Notes: generated by a model from the sequence alone, not told the origin. A stretch of DNA of 64,000 nucleotides from Sva-07 sp963728195 (GCA_963728195.1 CAVSIX010000013.1:1-64000), one strand, 5' to 3'; counted from the stretch's first letter, positions 41,901 to 50,304 are shown. Numbers and translations: made by a program.

Positions 41901-43292
41901 CAGGTCACGGCCGATCGGCGATTGCCCGGCAGCCCCGCATCGCGCGGCGCGAGCGCGTTCGACGGTGATCTCACGACCGCCTGGCAGACACCGTTCGGCG
42001 ATCCGACCGGCGCCACCGTCTCGGTCGCCGGCGTCGACGCAGGATCGGGCGCCGACGTCACGATCTCGTGGCTCGACGACGGACAACACTCGGTGCCGAC
42101 CTCGCTGGAGCTGATCAGCGGCGGCGGCTCGATGCAGACGGTCGCGCTCCCTGCGACGCCGGCGGTCGGCGGCGTCGCCTCGGCGACCGTTCCGATCGAT
42201 CCGTTCGTCGGTGACGTCTCGGTGACCGTCACCGGCGTCGACCAGCGCACGTCGGCGGAGTACTTCTCCGGGCTTCCCCAGACGCTTCCCGTCGGCATCG
42301 CCGAGATCGAATTCTCGGGGCACGCCGCCCCGCTCGTCGCAGTGGTCGGCGACCTCGATCCCGCCTGTCGGGACGACCTCTTGACGCTCGACGGTGAACC
42401 GCTCCCCGTGCGCCTCTCGGCGACACGGAACGAGGCGATCGCACGTGCGGAGATGTCGCTCACCGCATGCGGGCCCGTCGACCTGGCCGCCGGGACGCAC
42501 CGCCTCGACGCAGCGGTGGGAGCGGACACCGGGTTCGACATCGACCGCCTGTTGCTCGACGGCGCACCGACGTCGTCGCCCAGTGAAGCGGCTGTCGATG
42601 CGGCGCTGCCCGACGTGCACATCGACGCCAGCTCGACGACCGCATTCGACGTCACCGTCGATGCGTCGGAGTCGCCGACGTGGTTGGTCCTGCAGCAGAG
42701 TTGGAACCCCGGCTGGCAAGCAACGGTCGACGGTGAGGACCTCGGGCCGCCCGTACTCATCGACGGCCATGCCAACGGATGGTTGCTCCCCGCCGCCGCC
42801 GAGCAACGATCGGTCAGCCTCGAGTGGACACCGCAGCGCACGGTGCGCATCGCGCTGTGGTTCTCGCTCGCCGCCGGACTGGGGGTCATCGTCCTCGCCC
42901 TGTTCTCCAGACGAGCGGCGGTCGCCTTCGACGGGCACGATCCGACGTCGGACACGGGATCCGGCGGGCGCTCCCTGATCCGCCGCCAGGGCTGGCCGCT
43001 CGCCGCCCTCCTGCTCGCAACCGTCGCCGTGATCGCAGGACCGGTCGTCGCACTGTTGACGGTCGCCCCCGTGGGACTGATTCGTCGGTGGCCCTGGATC
43101 CCGGCGGCCGTCATCGTGACGGTGGGCGCGATCGCCGCCGGAGGCGTCGTCGTGCTGGAGTGGCATCACGACTATCCCGGCTTCAGCTGGCCGAGCCGGT
43201 TCGGCTGGACGGCTCCGCTCGTCTGGCTCGCCGTCTGCACCGCTGCGGTCGTCGCGATCATGGATCCCGGGCGGAGGCGGTCCGGCAAGTAG
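38991..43292 (+). CDS. AftD-like alpha-(1->3)-arabinofuranosyltransferase, copy 2
   Basis: A 1433-residue paralogue of the preceding gene. The same N-terminal GT-C region has SADTKTYLTLDP near residue 35, GTVPHQNIGYLFPLGPYYW and AAFAYGFSPYLLSYLARLS. The long extracytoplasmic part has discoidin-like signatures DGDPRTAW near 759 and DGDLTTAW near 989. A QQSWNPGWQATVDG segment and C-terminal helices follow, and copy 1 carries the matching GEGFNEAWTASIDDG. The GTG start overlaps the copy-1 stop (GTGA), so both proteins are probably made together. Tandem divergent copies suggest two linkage or acceptor specificities. Confidence 0.88.
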   Translation: MTPPTTPKQDRFALALLALASYLPILLTAPGRVSADTKTYLTLDPARLLSGAVSMWDPSVGAGTVPHQNIGYLFPLGPYYWMMERLAVPDWLTQRVLWGTIVFAAAWGTYRLVRWLGWRPVAAIVAAFAYGFSPYLLSYLARLSVILGPWAALPWMILLAAKAARTRSWRPAAQFAVVVALVGSVNATALVLAGIGPILWLVADVVSGRVATKAAVRAGAQIGALCIAVSLWWIVALRIQANYGIPILRYTETYDAVAGASTPLEISRGLGYWFFYGGDRLDAWVGPSLPYVDNIALLTLGFTLAGCALLGLLRPFVGRAFAGLLLLVGMAVSVGAAPLDVQTPYGRLFDWFASETTAGLALRSTPRAAPLVVLAMAMGLASSTQWASERIRERLARRVAATRRWDLLVPAVAIGLLAAQLFPWFTTGVLTPSILRDEDVPDYVTDLAAWLDSTTDDASAGRVWELPASDFANYRWGGTIDPVLPGLIDRPYLARELVPQGGPGTADLLNAFERRIPEGWFEPEALPTVARLFGVETVVTRNDLEHERYRLARPDLLWSDVTSVLGKPDEAGPTIRDEPVIPVLDERTLAHPDAADQFPAVAAFELGGTPAVTTRSSASPVIVVGSGDGLVDIAASSAAQAVFDGGDRPVLYAATLADLDAAGAFDPAMLGSSPWWVITDTNRKQGRHWSTVSSNLGALESTGTPLLDADPGDNRLELFETEPIERQTIAVHRGDVADVRASYYGNRVAYTPEDAPWFAIDGDPRTAWRAGVFDATQGLRWEVDLVEPAAAGQITLLQPTTGVVDRYLTRVRVTVDDDVSVDVDLDERSRTPPGQTVDLPRSGFTSLGIEVLADNVGPLSEYGAQPGVGLAEVVIPGVSDDRVVRVPSLTDVVDITSVDMDAVDHGVQRVTYVFTRERIDPATSNRSAPEPHMVREFDVVDARPFVLTGEARLSAEASDALLATLLDDPVQVTADRRLPGSPASRGASAFDGDLTTAWQTPFGDPTGATVSVAGVDAGSGADVTISWLDDGQHSVPTSLELISGGGSMQTVALPATPAVGGVASATVPIDPFVGDVSVTVTGVDQRTSAEYFSGLPQTLPVGIAEIEFSGHAAPLVAVVGDLDPACRDDLLTLDGEPLPVRLSATRNEAIARAEMSLTACGPVDLAAGTHRLDAAVGADTGFDIDRLLLDGAPTSSPSEAAVDAALPDVHIDASSTTAFDVTVDASESPTWLVLQQSWNPGWQATVDGEDLGPPVLIDGHANGWLLPAAAEQRSVSLEWTPQRTVRIALWFSLAAGLGVIVLALFSRRAAVAFDGHDPTSDTGSGGRSLIRRQGWPLAALLLATVAVIAGPVVALLTVAPVGLIRRWPWIPAAVIVTVGAIAAGGVVVLEWHHDYPGFSWPSRFGWTAPLVWLAVCTAAVVAIMDPGRRRSGK

Positions 43293-43295
43293 CGT
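43290..43295 (+). promoter_or_regulatory. possible -10 box TAGCGT for the GT2 gene
   Basis: TAGCGT overlaps the stop codon of the second AftD-like gene and ends 9 nt before the GTG at 43305. It could give the GT2 gene an extra leaderless transcript. Confidence 0.3.
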
Positions 43296-43304
43296 CTCGC
43301 ACTC

Positions 43305-44051
43305 GTGCGTACGTTGATCATCGTCCCCACACACAACGAAGCGGCGAACATCGCGTCGTTGCTCGAGCGTGTCCGCCACGAGGTCCCCGCCGCCGACGTG
43401 CTCGTCGTCGACGACGCCTCCACCGATGAGACCCGCAGCATCGTGGGGTCGTTGGCCGCTCAGGACCGACAGCTGCGACTCGTCGAGCGTGAGGTGAAGA
43501 ACGGCCTCGGCGACGCCTATCTGTTCGCGTTCGGGATCGGACTCGACGAGGGCTACGACGCACTCGTCGAGATCGATGCCGATCTCTCCCACGATCCCGC
43601 TGCACTGCCCACCATGCTGGCGGTCGCCGAACACGGCGTCGCGCTGGTGATCGGATCGCGCTACGTGCCCGGAGGCACCGTCGTCGGATGGCCGCGGCGC
43701 CGGACCTGGCTGTCGCGGTGGGGCAACCGGTACGCGGCGATCATGCTCGGGCTCGCAGTGAACGACGCGACGGCCGGCTATCGGGTGTACCGCGCCGAGG
43801 CACTGCGACGCATCGGACTCGACGGGGTCCAGGCCGGCGGCTACGGCTTCCAGGTCGAGATGACGTACCGCATCGTCCGTTCAGGTCTCGGCGTGGTGGA
43901 GATTCCCATCGAGTTCCGCGACCGTGTCGCCGGCACCTCGAAGATGAACGGCGGCATCGTCTCGGAGGCGTTCCGCCTCGTGACCTACTGGGGCCTCGCC
44001 GACCTCGTGACGCTGCGCCGCCGCAGCCGCGCCTACCGCACCCCCAAGTGA
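43305..44051 (+). CDS. polyprenol monophosphomannose synthase-like GT2
   Basis: A 248-residue GT2-family enzyme resembling dolichol-phosphate mannosyltransferase and the Ppm1 catalytic domain, which makes polyprenol-phosphate mannose from GDP-mannose. Motifs: IIVPTHNEAANIASLLERV at the start, VVDDASTDET near residue 37, the metal site EIDADLSHDP near 90, IGSRYVPGG near 115, ATAGYRVYR near 155 and EIPIEFRDRVAGTSKM near 200. No membrane helices are seen at the C-terminus, as in actinobacterial Ppm1. It would supply donor to the PIG-V-like mannosyltransferase at the head of the run. The start is GTG 43305, 12 nt after the AftD copy-2 stop. Confidence 0.9.
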   Translation: MRTLIIVPTHNEAANIASLLERVRHEVPAADVLVVDDASTDETRSIVGSLAAQDRQLRLVEREVKNGLGDAYLFAFGIGLDEGYDALVEIDADLSHDPAALPTMLAVAEHGVALVIGSRYVPGGTVVGWPRRRTWLSRWGNRYAAIMLGLAVNDATAGYRVYRAEALRRIGLDGVQAGGYGFQVEMTYRIVRSGLGVVEIPIEFRDRVAGTSKMNGGIVSEAFRLVTYWGLADLVTLRRRSRAYRTPK

Positions 44052-44096
44052 CCCTCCGGCCGCATTCGCTGCATCGAGCGGCGTCGGCACACGGTT

Positions 44097-44489
44097 TCAG
44101 GGATCGCTGATGTCATCGACCCCGCCGGGGAGATCCGGCGCCTCGACGAGTTGCTCGTCGAGGCGCGCCGACAGGAGGGCGACCTCCTCCGCGAGCCGGC
44201 GGGATCGTGCCTCGAGCCGCGACAGCTCCCACGAGTAGTGGATGACGATCAGCAGCAACCCGGCGCAGGCCAGCATCGACAACATCGCTGCGGTGCTCTC
44301 GATCCCCAGCCGATCCGCCACGGCGTCGGCGATGCCGGGCGCCACGATGATCGGTACGCACACCACGCCGACCGCGAGCCACAGCAGTGCGTACTTCGAT
44401 CGCAGCTGTCGTCGCCCGACGAGGCGGACGATGAACGCCAGGATGACGGCACCGACGCCGATCAACAAGAGCCGGGCGGCGAGGCTCAT
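44097..44489 (-). CDS. DUF2304 family membrane protein
   Basis: A 130-residue protein with three hydrophobic segments (LLLIGVGAVILAFIVRLVGR, YALLWLAVGVVCVPIIVAPG, LSMLACAGLLLIVIHYSWEL) followed by a helical, probably coiled-coil tail (LSRLEARSRRLAEEVALLSARLDEQL). This is the DUF2304 layout. Such genes typically sit beside a GT2 polyprenol-phosphate glycosyltransferase and may assist it or act as a small flippase-like partner, though their role is not established. Its ATG overlaps the stop of the adjacent GT2 gene. Confidence 0.85.
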   Translation of the reverse strand: MSLAARLLLIGVGAVILAFIVRLVGRRQLRSKYALLWLAVGVVCVPIIVAPGIADAVADRLGIESTAAMLSMLACAGLLLIVIHYSWELSRLEARSRRLAEEVALLSARLDEQLVEAPDLPGGVDDISDP

Positions 44490-45244
44490 AGCGACCTCCG
44501 CTCGCGCCGGCCGACGAGTGCGGTGCCGGCCACACCGACGAGCAGGCGGCCGTAGTTGAAGAGCAACCCGAACGACCGCGTCGTCGGGCGCCCGGCCTGG
44601 CGCTGACGCATCCCCACGGGCACCTCGACGACGGTGAGACCTGCGTTGCGCACGAGCACGATCACCTCGACGGTGTCGGCCAGGTACTCGACCGGGTAGC
44701 GCTCGGCCAACAGCTCGATCACCGGGCGGTCGAAGGCACGGAATCCGGAGGTCGCATCGGTCGCCGGGAAGCCGGTGCTCCGGCGGACGATCCCGTTGAG
44801 GAACCGTTGGGCCCGGCGGCGCATGGCGCCGAGATCGTAGGTGGCCGACTCGGGGGCGAAGCGACTGCCGATCGCCATGTCCGCGCCCCGATCGAGTGCA
44901 TCGAGCAGCAGATCGATGTCGCCCGGGGCGTGCTGGCCGTCAGCGTCGACGATGACGACACGTTGCGCGTCATGGGCCACGGCGTACTTCAAGCCGGTCC
45001 GCACGGCGCCACCGACGCCGAGATTGAACGGCAGTGAGACGACTCGCACACCCGCAGCACGAGCGACCATCGTCGTGTCGTCGGAGGATCCGTCGTCGAC
45101 CACCAACACGGCGGCACGACGACCCGCACGTAGCTGCGTCGAGGTGAGTTCGGACAGCACTCCGGGCAACGCCGCTGCCTCGTTGAATGCCGGAATGACC
45201 ACCAGCGTGTCGATCGCCGGTACGGATCGATCAGTCGCCGTCAT
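44486..45244 (-). CDS. GT2 family glycosyltransferase (polyprenol-phosphate sugar type)
   Basis: A 252-residue GT2 enzyme: LVVIPAFNEAAALPGVLSEL at the start, VVDDGSSDDTT near residue 48, the metal site IVDADGQHAPGDIDLL near 99, IGSRF near 123, ATSGFRAFDR near 155 and EVPVGMRQRQAGRPTT near 210. The overall plan resembles dolichyl-phosphate mannose or glucose synthases. It overlaps DUF2304 by 4 nt and the upstream GT4 gene by 14 nt, forming the tail of the arabinose-donor run. The sugar and acceptor are unknown. Confidence 0.88.
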   Translation of the reverse strand: MTATDRSVPAIDTLVVIPAFNEAAALPGVLSELTSTQLRAGRRAAVLVVDDGSSDDTTMVARAAGVRVVSLPFNLGVGGAVRTGLKYAVAHDAQRVVIVDADGQHAPGDIDLLLDALDRGADMAIGSRFAPESATYDLGAMRRRAQRFLNGIVRRSTGFPATDATSGFRAFDRPVIELLAERYPVEYLADTVEVIVLVRNAGLTVVEVPVGMRQRQAGRPTTRSFGLLFNYGRLLVGVAGTALVGRRERRSL

Positions 45245-46430
45245 CGGTGCCGAACTCTACACGTTGGCCTGTTCCGCTCGGGGTACAGACGGCGGCGAGG
45301 AGTTCGAGGTGGGTCGCAGCGATGGCGGTCCACGACAGCCCCTCGGCGTGGCCCACGGCTGCGAGACCCATCGCATGGCGGCGGCGGTCGTCGCCGAGCA
45401 GCGCGGCGATCTCGGCACCCAGGGCCTCGGTGCCGACGGCGAGCACGCCGGTCCGGCCATCGACACAGGCGCTGCGGTGTCCTGCGATGTCCGTCGCAAC
45501 GCACGGTGTCGCACAGGCGCCACCCTCCGTGAGCGACATCCCCCACCCCTCGGCGTACGACGCACTGACGACCAGCCAGGCTCGCCGGTACGCGTCGAGC
45601 AGGTCGGCATCGCTCACCCGGCCACGCAGCGTGACCCATCCGCCGGCGTCGTGGGCCTCGACCCATGCGTCGAGCGCCGCGCGGTCGGGACCGTCGCCCA
45701 GCACTTCGACGACGAGTGCCGGCTGCATCGCACGGGCGATCGCGAGGGCCTCGAGCGCCATCGTCTGGCGCTTCACCGGTGCCAGTCGCCCGACGACGAC
45801 CGCCATCGGAACCGGCGAACGTCGCGACTCGTCGGGTGCGAACCGTTCATGGACCCCTGGCGGGATCACGGCCAGCCGACGGTCGTCGATGCCGAGCGCC
45901 CTGATCTCCTCGGCTGAGGACTCCGACAGCGTGGCGAACTGGCTCCGTCGGTAGAACAGCGGGGCGAACCGGGTCTCCATGATCCGTCCCAGATGGTTGA
46001 TCGGCCTCGGCAGCACGTCGTCCCACATCTCACGGTGGACGTGGTGCATCCAGACGACCCGGCGCCGCGGCGCCCAGACCGGCCCGAACCACGGCACGCC
46101 GTTCCAGATCTCGATCGTGGCGACATCCCGTGGCCGCCGGCGGAGCAGCTGGCGGGCGATCACCCGGGCGAACACGTCGTAGCGGCCACCGCGTTGGGTC
46201 ACGGTGTATCCATGGCGTTCGAAGACCCGCGCGTGGTCGGCGGTCGACGTGCGATGGTGGATCGTCACTCCGGCGTCGGCCCAACGCCTGAAGATCTCGT
46301 CGGCGTGCAGTTCGGACCCACCGGCGTCGGCATCGTCGAGGTCGCGCCATGCGTAGCTCTCGACGCGATCGATCCCCAGTTGCTGCAACCGGTTCGCAGC
46401 GGCGTCCAGCCGCTGCTGGGCAGTGCTCAT
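45231..46430 (-). CDS. GT4 family glycosyltransferase
   Basis: A 399-residue retaining GT-B glycosyltransferase. The N-terminal domain contains the GGSELHADEIFRRWADAG opening and VWMHHVHREMW. The C-terminal domain has VVVGRLAPVKRQTMALEAL near residue 220 and the nucleotide-sugar Glu motif SYAEGWGMSLTEGGACATPCVATDIAG near 300. It would transfer a hexose from a nucleotide sugar on the inner face of the membrane. It lies 13 nt after dprE2, so it is probably co-transcribed with the arabinose-donor genes and may build the lipid-linked glycan the arabinan is attached to. The acceptor is not predictable. Confidence 0.9.
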   Translation of the reverse strand: MSTAQQRLDAAANRLQQLGIDRVESYAWRDLDDADAGGSELHADEIFRRWADAGVTIHHRTSTADHARVFERHGYTVTQRGGRYDVFARVIARQLLRRRPRDVATIEIWNGVPWFGPVWAPRRRVVWMHHVHREMWDDVLPRPINHLGRIMETRFAPLFYRRSQFATLSESSAEEIRALGIDDRRLAVIPPGVHERFAPDESRRSPVPMAVVVGRLAPVKRQTMALEALAIARAMQPALVVEVLGDGPDRAALDAWVEAHDAGGWVTLRGRVSDADLLDAYRRAWLVVSASYAEGWGMSLTEGGACATPCVATDIAGHRSACVDGRTGVLAVGTEALGAEIAALLGDDRRRHAMGLAAVGHAEGLSWTAIAATHLELLAAVCTPSGTGQRVEFGTDDGD

Positions 46431-46443
46431 CGCCGACGCCCGG

Positions 46444-47199
46444 TCACCGGTCGAGCTTGCGCCAGACGAAGCCCGGTGCGAACCGCAGCAGCCCGAAGAC
46501 GATGCGCAGGATCCCGGGGACCCAGACGACCGTACTCCCCCGCCGCAGCCCAGCGACCACCGCGTCGGCGACGTCGTCGGCGCTCACGGCGAACGGCGCC
46601 TCCTGCACCGCCGCACTCATCGACGTCCGCACGTATCCGGGACGCACCGTCATCACCTTCGCCCCGGTGCCGTGCAGGGCATCGCTCAGGCCCGTCGAGA
46701 ACGCATCCTGGCCCGCCTTCGTCGAGCCGTAGACGAAGTTCGACGCACGAGTGCGGATGCCCGCCACGCTCGACAGCACCACGAGGGTGCCGTGGCCCTG
46801 TTCACGCAGACGCTCCGCCACCGCGAGACCGCTGCTGACGACGCCGACGTAGTTGACCATGGCGAGATCTGCACTCGCCGTGGGATCGTCGAGCCGCTCG
46901 GGGCCCAGTTGGCCGAACGCCTGGATGACGACATCGAGGTCGCCACATCGCTCGACGGCCTGCTCGACGACCGATCGGTGACCGGCGAAGTCGGTGGCGT
47001 CGAAGGCGATCGTCGTGACCTCGACCGCGCCGGCTCCGGCCAGGTCGATCGCGGCGACGTCGACGGCGTCGGGATGCCTGACGGCGAGCACGACGTGTCG
47101 GAGCGCCGGCGAGGCCAGCTTGGCGACGATCGCCGTCGCGATGTCGCTGGTTCCACCCAGGACGAGGATGTTCTGTGGTTGGTTCACGGCATTCTTCAC
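46444..47199 (-). CDS. dprE2: decaprenylphospho-2-keto-beta-D-erythro-pentose reductase
   Basis: A 251-residue short-chain dehydrogenase that reduces decaprenylphospho-2-keto-ribose to decaprenylphospho-arabinose with NADH. Motifs: ILVLGGTSDIATAIVAKL at the start, DVVIQAFGQLGP near residue 82, the catalytic Ser in VLSSVAGIRTR near 143 and YGSTKAGQDAFS near 156. The GGTSDI cofactor loop and the FGQLGP segment are characteristic of DprE2. It lies 30 nt after dprE1, its obligate partner. Confidence 0.93.
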   Translation of the reverse strand: MKNAVNQPQNILVLGGTSDIATAIVAKLASPALRHVVLAVRHPDAVDVAAIDLAGAGAVEVTTIAFDATDFAGHRSVVEQAVERCGDLDVVIQAFGQLGPERLDDPTASADLAMVNYVGVVSSGLAVAERLREQGHGTLVVLSSVAGIRTRASNFVYGSTKAGQDAFSTGLSDALHGTGAKVMTVRPGYVRTSMSAAVQEAPFAVSADDVADAVVAGLRRGSTVVWVPGILRIVFGLLRFAPGFVWRKLDR

Positions 47200-47229
47200 G
47201 AGGAGTCCAGTTCTGATGGGCGGCGGTGG

Positions 47230-48609
47230 TCAGAGCAGTTCGAGACGACGGGCCTGATCGCTGGCCCAGCGCCCGGTCGGATCGAATCGTCGGCGGAGCT
47301 CGATGAACTCCTCGAGTCGCGGGTAGCCCGCTCGGATGATCTCCGGCGTCGCCGTCGCATCCTTGGCGAGATAGTGGCGCCCTCCGGCCGCGAGCACCAT
47401 CTCGTCGAGTCGGCCGACCAGGTCGCCGAGTCCGTCGACGCCGGCCGGCAGGTCGAGCGTCAGCGTCCAGCCGGGTGTCGGAAAGCTCAGCAGGCCACCG
47501 CTCTCGGGTCCGAATCGCTTCAGCACCGCGAGGAAGCTCGCGTGTCCCGACGCGGCGACGGTGGTGACGATGCGACGCAGTGTCTCGACGGCCTCGAACG
47601 GAACCACGAACTGGTACTGCAGGAACCCGGAACGCCCGTAGAGCCGGTTCCAGTCGCCCACCATGTCGAGGGGATGGAAGAAGCCGGTGATCGTCTCGAG
47701 GCCCAGATGCGAACGCGGCGCTTTGCGATACCACAGCTCGTTGAAGGCCCGGACCGCCAGCCGGTTGAGCACGTTCGGGCCGCCCGAGGGCACCGACGCG
47801 AGGCGAGGAGGCGAGAATGCCAACGGGTCGTCGGCCTCGGCCGGCCGTTCGGCGACGAGTTCGTCGTAGGACGCATGCTCGCCGCGGGTGAGCACCGCTC
47901 GACCGAGATGCGCCCCGGTGGCGACCATGTCGACCCACGCGACCGAATAGCGGTAGGCATGATCGCCTGACTCCATGGTGTCGAGCAGCGTGTCGAGGTC
48001 GGGGATCCGTTCGGTCAGTACGAGACACCTGCTGGTCTCGATCGGCAGGAGGCGCACGGTCGCGTCGAGCACGATGCCGGTCAAGCCCATTCCGCCGATC
48101 GTCGCCCACCACAGCTCCGGGTGCGAGGCCGCGGTGATCGAGTGACATGAACCATCGGCGAGCAGGATCGTCATCGCGTCGACGTGGGTCCCGAACGTGC
48201 GGTCGGCGTGATGGTTCTTGCCGTGGATGTCGCTGGCGATCGCACCGCCGACGGTGACGAACCTCGTGCCCGGCGACACCGGGACGAAGAACCCCCGCGG
48301 CACGACGTGGCGCAGCAACTCGTCGAGGCTGACGCCCGCACCCACCGTGACGGAACCGGCGGATGGGTCGAGCAGGATCGGCCCCGGTGAGAGGCGGATC
48401 ACCGTGCCACCGCCGTTCTGGGCCGGATCACCGTAGGAACGCCCGAGCCCGCGGGCGATCGCACCGCGAGGCGCAGCGAGTTCGTCGAGCAGTCCCGCGC
48501 CGAGTTCGTCGGCGCGTACGTCGACGACGGTCGCGGCCGACGGTGACGTGCGGCCCCAGCCGCACAGTTGTTCGTGACGGCTTCTCACGTCGGCGTTCAG
48601 TACGGCCAT
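47230..48609 (-). CDS. dprE1: decaprenylphosphoryl-beta-D-ribose 2'-oxidase
   Basis: A 459-residue FAD enzyme of the vanillyl-alcohol-oxidase type that oxidises decaprenylphospho-ribose at C2', the first half of the epimerisation. It begins CGWGRTSPSAATV, has the FAD-binding ARGLGRSYGDPAQNGGGTVI near residue 55 and VSPGTRFVTVGGAIASDIHGKNHH near 120. The final region carries YLAKDATATPEIIRAGYPRLEEF, whose lysine corresponds to the conserved active-site Lys. The Cys targeted by benzothiazinones in mycobacteria would lie near KDATATPE, and the residue here appears not to be Cys. The ATG at 48609 overlaps the methyltransferase stop. Confidence 0.95.
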   Translation of the reverse strand: MAVLNADVRSRHEQLCGWGRTSPSAATVVDVRADELGAGLLDELAAPRGAIARGLGRSYGDPAQNGGGTVIRLSPGPILLDPSAGSVTVGAGVSLDELLRHVVPRGFFVPVSPGTRFVTVGGAIASDIHGKNHHADRTFGTHVDAMTILLADGSCHSITAASHPELWWATIGGMGLTGIVLDATVRLLPIETSRCLVLTERIPDLDTLLDTMESGDHAYRYSVAWVDMVATGAHLGRAVLTRGEHASYDELVAERPAEADDPLAFSPPRLASVPSGGPNVLNRLAVRAFNELWYRKAPRSHLGLETITGFFHPLDMVGDWNRLYGRSGFLQYQFVVPFEAVETLRRIVTTVAASGHASFLAVLKRFGPESGGLLSFPTPGWTLTLDLPAGVDGLGDLVGRLDEMVLAAGGRHYLAKDATATPEIIRAGYPRLEEFIELRRRFDPTGRWASDQARRLELL

Positions 48610-49367
48610 TCCGGAACGGGTCGCCCGAGCCGGCCGAGGAGCTTGCCGAGCCCCAGCGAGAGTGCGATCTTGAGCGCCACGTTCTTCACGAACCACGGCA
48701 GCTGCGCGAGTTGGCGCCCGGCATTGGCCAGGCGACCCCCAGCACCGGAGCCGAGATCGGCGCGGAAGATCGTCATCGACCTCGACCGACCGACGTAGCG
48801 GAATCGTGAGCCGGCGAGCAGCTCGCGCAGGATTGCCAGCGTCACCCCGATCGACGAGAACGAATCGTGGATCAACATGGTGCCGCCGTCGGTCACACGA
48901 GCGCCCCAGTCGCGTATGTCGGCGCGGGCTGGTCCGTAGCGGTGGGCGCCGTCGATGTACAGCACGTCGATGTCGCCGTCGACCTCGCGCAGCGCGGCGT
49001 CGGAGAACATCCGCACGTGGCGGACGCGCTCGGCGACTCCGGCGGCATCCAGATTGGCGAGGAAGACGGCATGGTCATCGGCTGCGGCGTCGGCGTAGCC
49101 GTCGATCTCCTGCGGACCGCGGTCGTTGCCGGCGTGAGGGTCGATGGCGATGACCGACGCACCCTGCGGTGCGGCACTCGCGAGCACGATTGTGGATCGG
49201 CCCTGGAAGCTGCCGATCTCCACGATCGTGCCGTCGGATGGGCAATGGCGTGCAGCGTCGTAGAGCGTGGCGGCCTGCCCGGGCGACATCCATCCCTGAA
49301 CGCCGGCGACGCGGGCGGTGACGGTGTCGAGATCGGGTGGGTCCGCGGCGAGCGGGTCAGGAGACAT
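48597..49367 (-). CDS. class I SAM-dependent methyltransferase
   Basis: A 256-residue methyltransferase with a Rossmann fold. The SAM-binding motif I is IVEIGSFQGRSTIVLASAA near residue 48, the acidic loop is VIAIDPHAGND near 73, and DVLYIDGAHRYGPARADIRDW near 135 is typical of O-methyltransferases such as those of the Methyltransf_24 group. The C-terminal part beyond 215 is basic and hydrophobic (QLPWFVKNVALKIALSLGLGK) and may touch the membrane. It overlaps both neighbours (dprE1 by 13 nt, the UbiA-type gene by 11 nt), so it is embedded in the arabinose-donor operon. A role in methylating a sugar of the polymer is an inference. Confidence 0.88.
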   Translation of the reverse strand: MSPDPLAADPPDLDTVTARVAGVQGWMSPGQAATLYDAARHCPSDGTIVEIGSFQGRSTIVLASAAPQGASVIAIDPHAGNDRGPQEIDGYADAAADDHAVFLANLDAAGVAERVRHVRMFSDAALREVDGDIDVLYIDGAHRYGPARADIRDWGARVTDGGTMLIHDSFSSIGVTLAILRELLAGSRFRYVGRSRSMTIFRADLGSGAGGRLANAGRQLAQLPWFVKNVALKIALSLGLGKLLGRLGRPVPEWPY

Positions 49368-50304
49368 AGACGGCAAGACCGTACACGACCACCCAGCCGA
49401 ACCCCAGCAACTGCAACAGCCGGTCGCTGGCGAAGACCTCCTCGGGCGCCGCCCCTCCGCCCTGTTCGAGCACGAGCAGGTACCGCATCAACGCCATCAG
49501 CATCGGCACGATCGACAGCTCGTACAGCGGCCAGCCGCTGCCCGAGGCGGCGCTCGTCTCGAATGCCCACACGCAGTAGCTGATCAGGACCCCGGCCAGG
49601 CTCACCGACAGCATGATGCGCAGATAGCCGACCGAGTACACCTCGAGCGTGGCCCGGGTTCCGGCGTCGTCGCCGACCTCGTTCAACTCGGCGTAGCGCT
49701 TGCCGACCACGATGAACAGCGAACCGAACGTGATGCACAGCACGAACCAGCGCGACATCGGCACGTCCACCGCCACGGCGCCCGCGGCGGCTCGCAGGAC
49801 GAACCCGGCAGCCACGGTGACCACGTCGACGACCGGCACGTGCTTGAGGTGCAGCGTGTAGGCGATCGTGATGACGATGTAGGTGGCGACGACGGCGACC
49901 GTCTGCCAGCGCCCCGTGGCAGCGGCGAGCCCCAGGGCGATGATCGGGAAGGCCACACCGGCGATGCGGGCGACCGGGATCGGTAAGGCACCCGAGGCGA
50001 TCGGCCGGTTCCGTTTGGTCGGATGACGACGGTCGGCTTCGACGTCGAGGAGGTCGTTCCAGATGTAGATCCCGCTCGCAGCGAAGCAGAACGACACGAA
50101 GGCGACGATCGCCAGCACGAGGTTGTCGCCTTCGTCGAGCACCCCGGCGGCGCCGGGGGCTGCGAACACGAGCACGTTCTTGATCCACTGCTTGGGGCGC
50201 GACTCGCGCAACAGGGCCCTCAGCACATCGTCCTCGTGCCGTCGGTCGTGTCGCAGGTCATGGCGTCGGTGACCGTAGTGGCCACCGGCGCCGCACTCGG
50301 GCAT
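49357..50304 (-). CDS. decaprenyl-phosphate phosphoribosyltransferase (DppR synthase, UbiA family)
   Basis: A 315-residue membrane prenyltransferase-fold enzyme that joins PRPP to decaprenyl phosphate, the committed step toward decaprenylphospho-arabinose. The opening RESRPKQWIKNVLVFAAP is characteristic of this group. The Asp motif NDLLDVEADRRHPTKRNRP near residue 73 and YTLHLKHVPVVDV form the active site, with about nine hydrophobic helices. The ATG at 50304 lies one nt after the stop of the HAD phosphatase gene. Position within a dprE1-dprE2 operon supports the specific assignment over menaquinone or heme UbiA enzymes. Confidence 0.92.
   Translation of the reverse strand: MPECGAGGHYGHRRHDLRHDRRHEDDVLRALLRESRPKQWIKNVLVFAAPGAAGVLDEGDNLVLAIVAFVSFCFAASGIYIWNDLLDVEADRRHPTKRNRPIASGALPIPVARIAGVAFPIIALGLAAATGRWQTVAVVATYIVITIAYTLHLKHVPVVDVVTVAAGFVLRAAAGAVAVDVPMSRWFVLCITFGSLFIVVGKRYAELNEVGDDAGTRATLEVYSVGYLRIMLSVSLAGVLISYCVWAFETSAASGSGWPLYELSIVPMLMALMRYLLVLEQGGGAAPEEVFASDRLLQLLGFGWVVVYGLAVYVS

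Noticed and set aside
41106..43634. An 842-codon open frame antisense to AftD copy 2
   Set aside because: Same reason: compositionally biased product, no start signal, fully covered by a recognised gene on the other strand.
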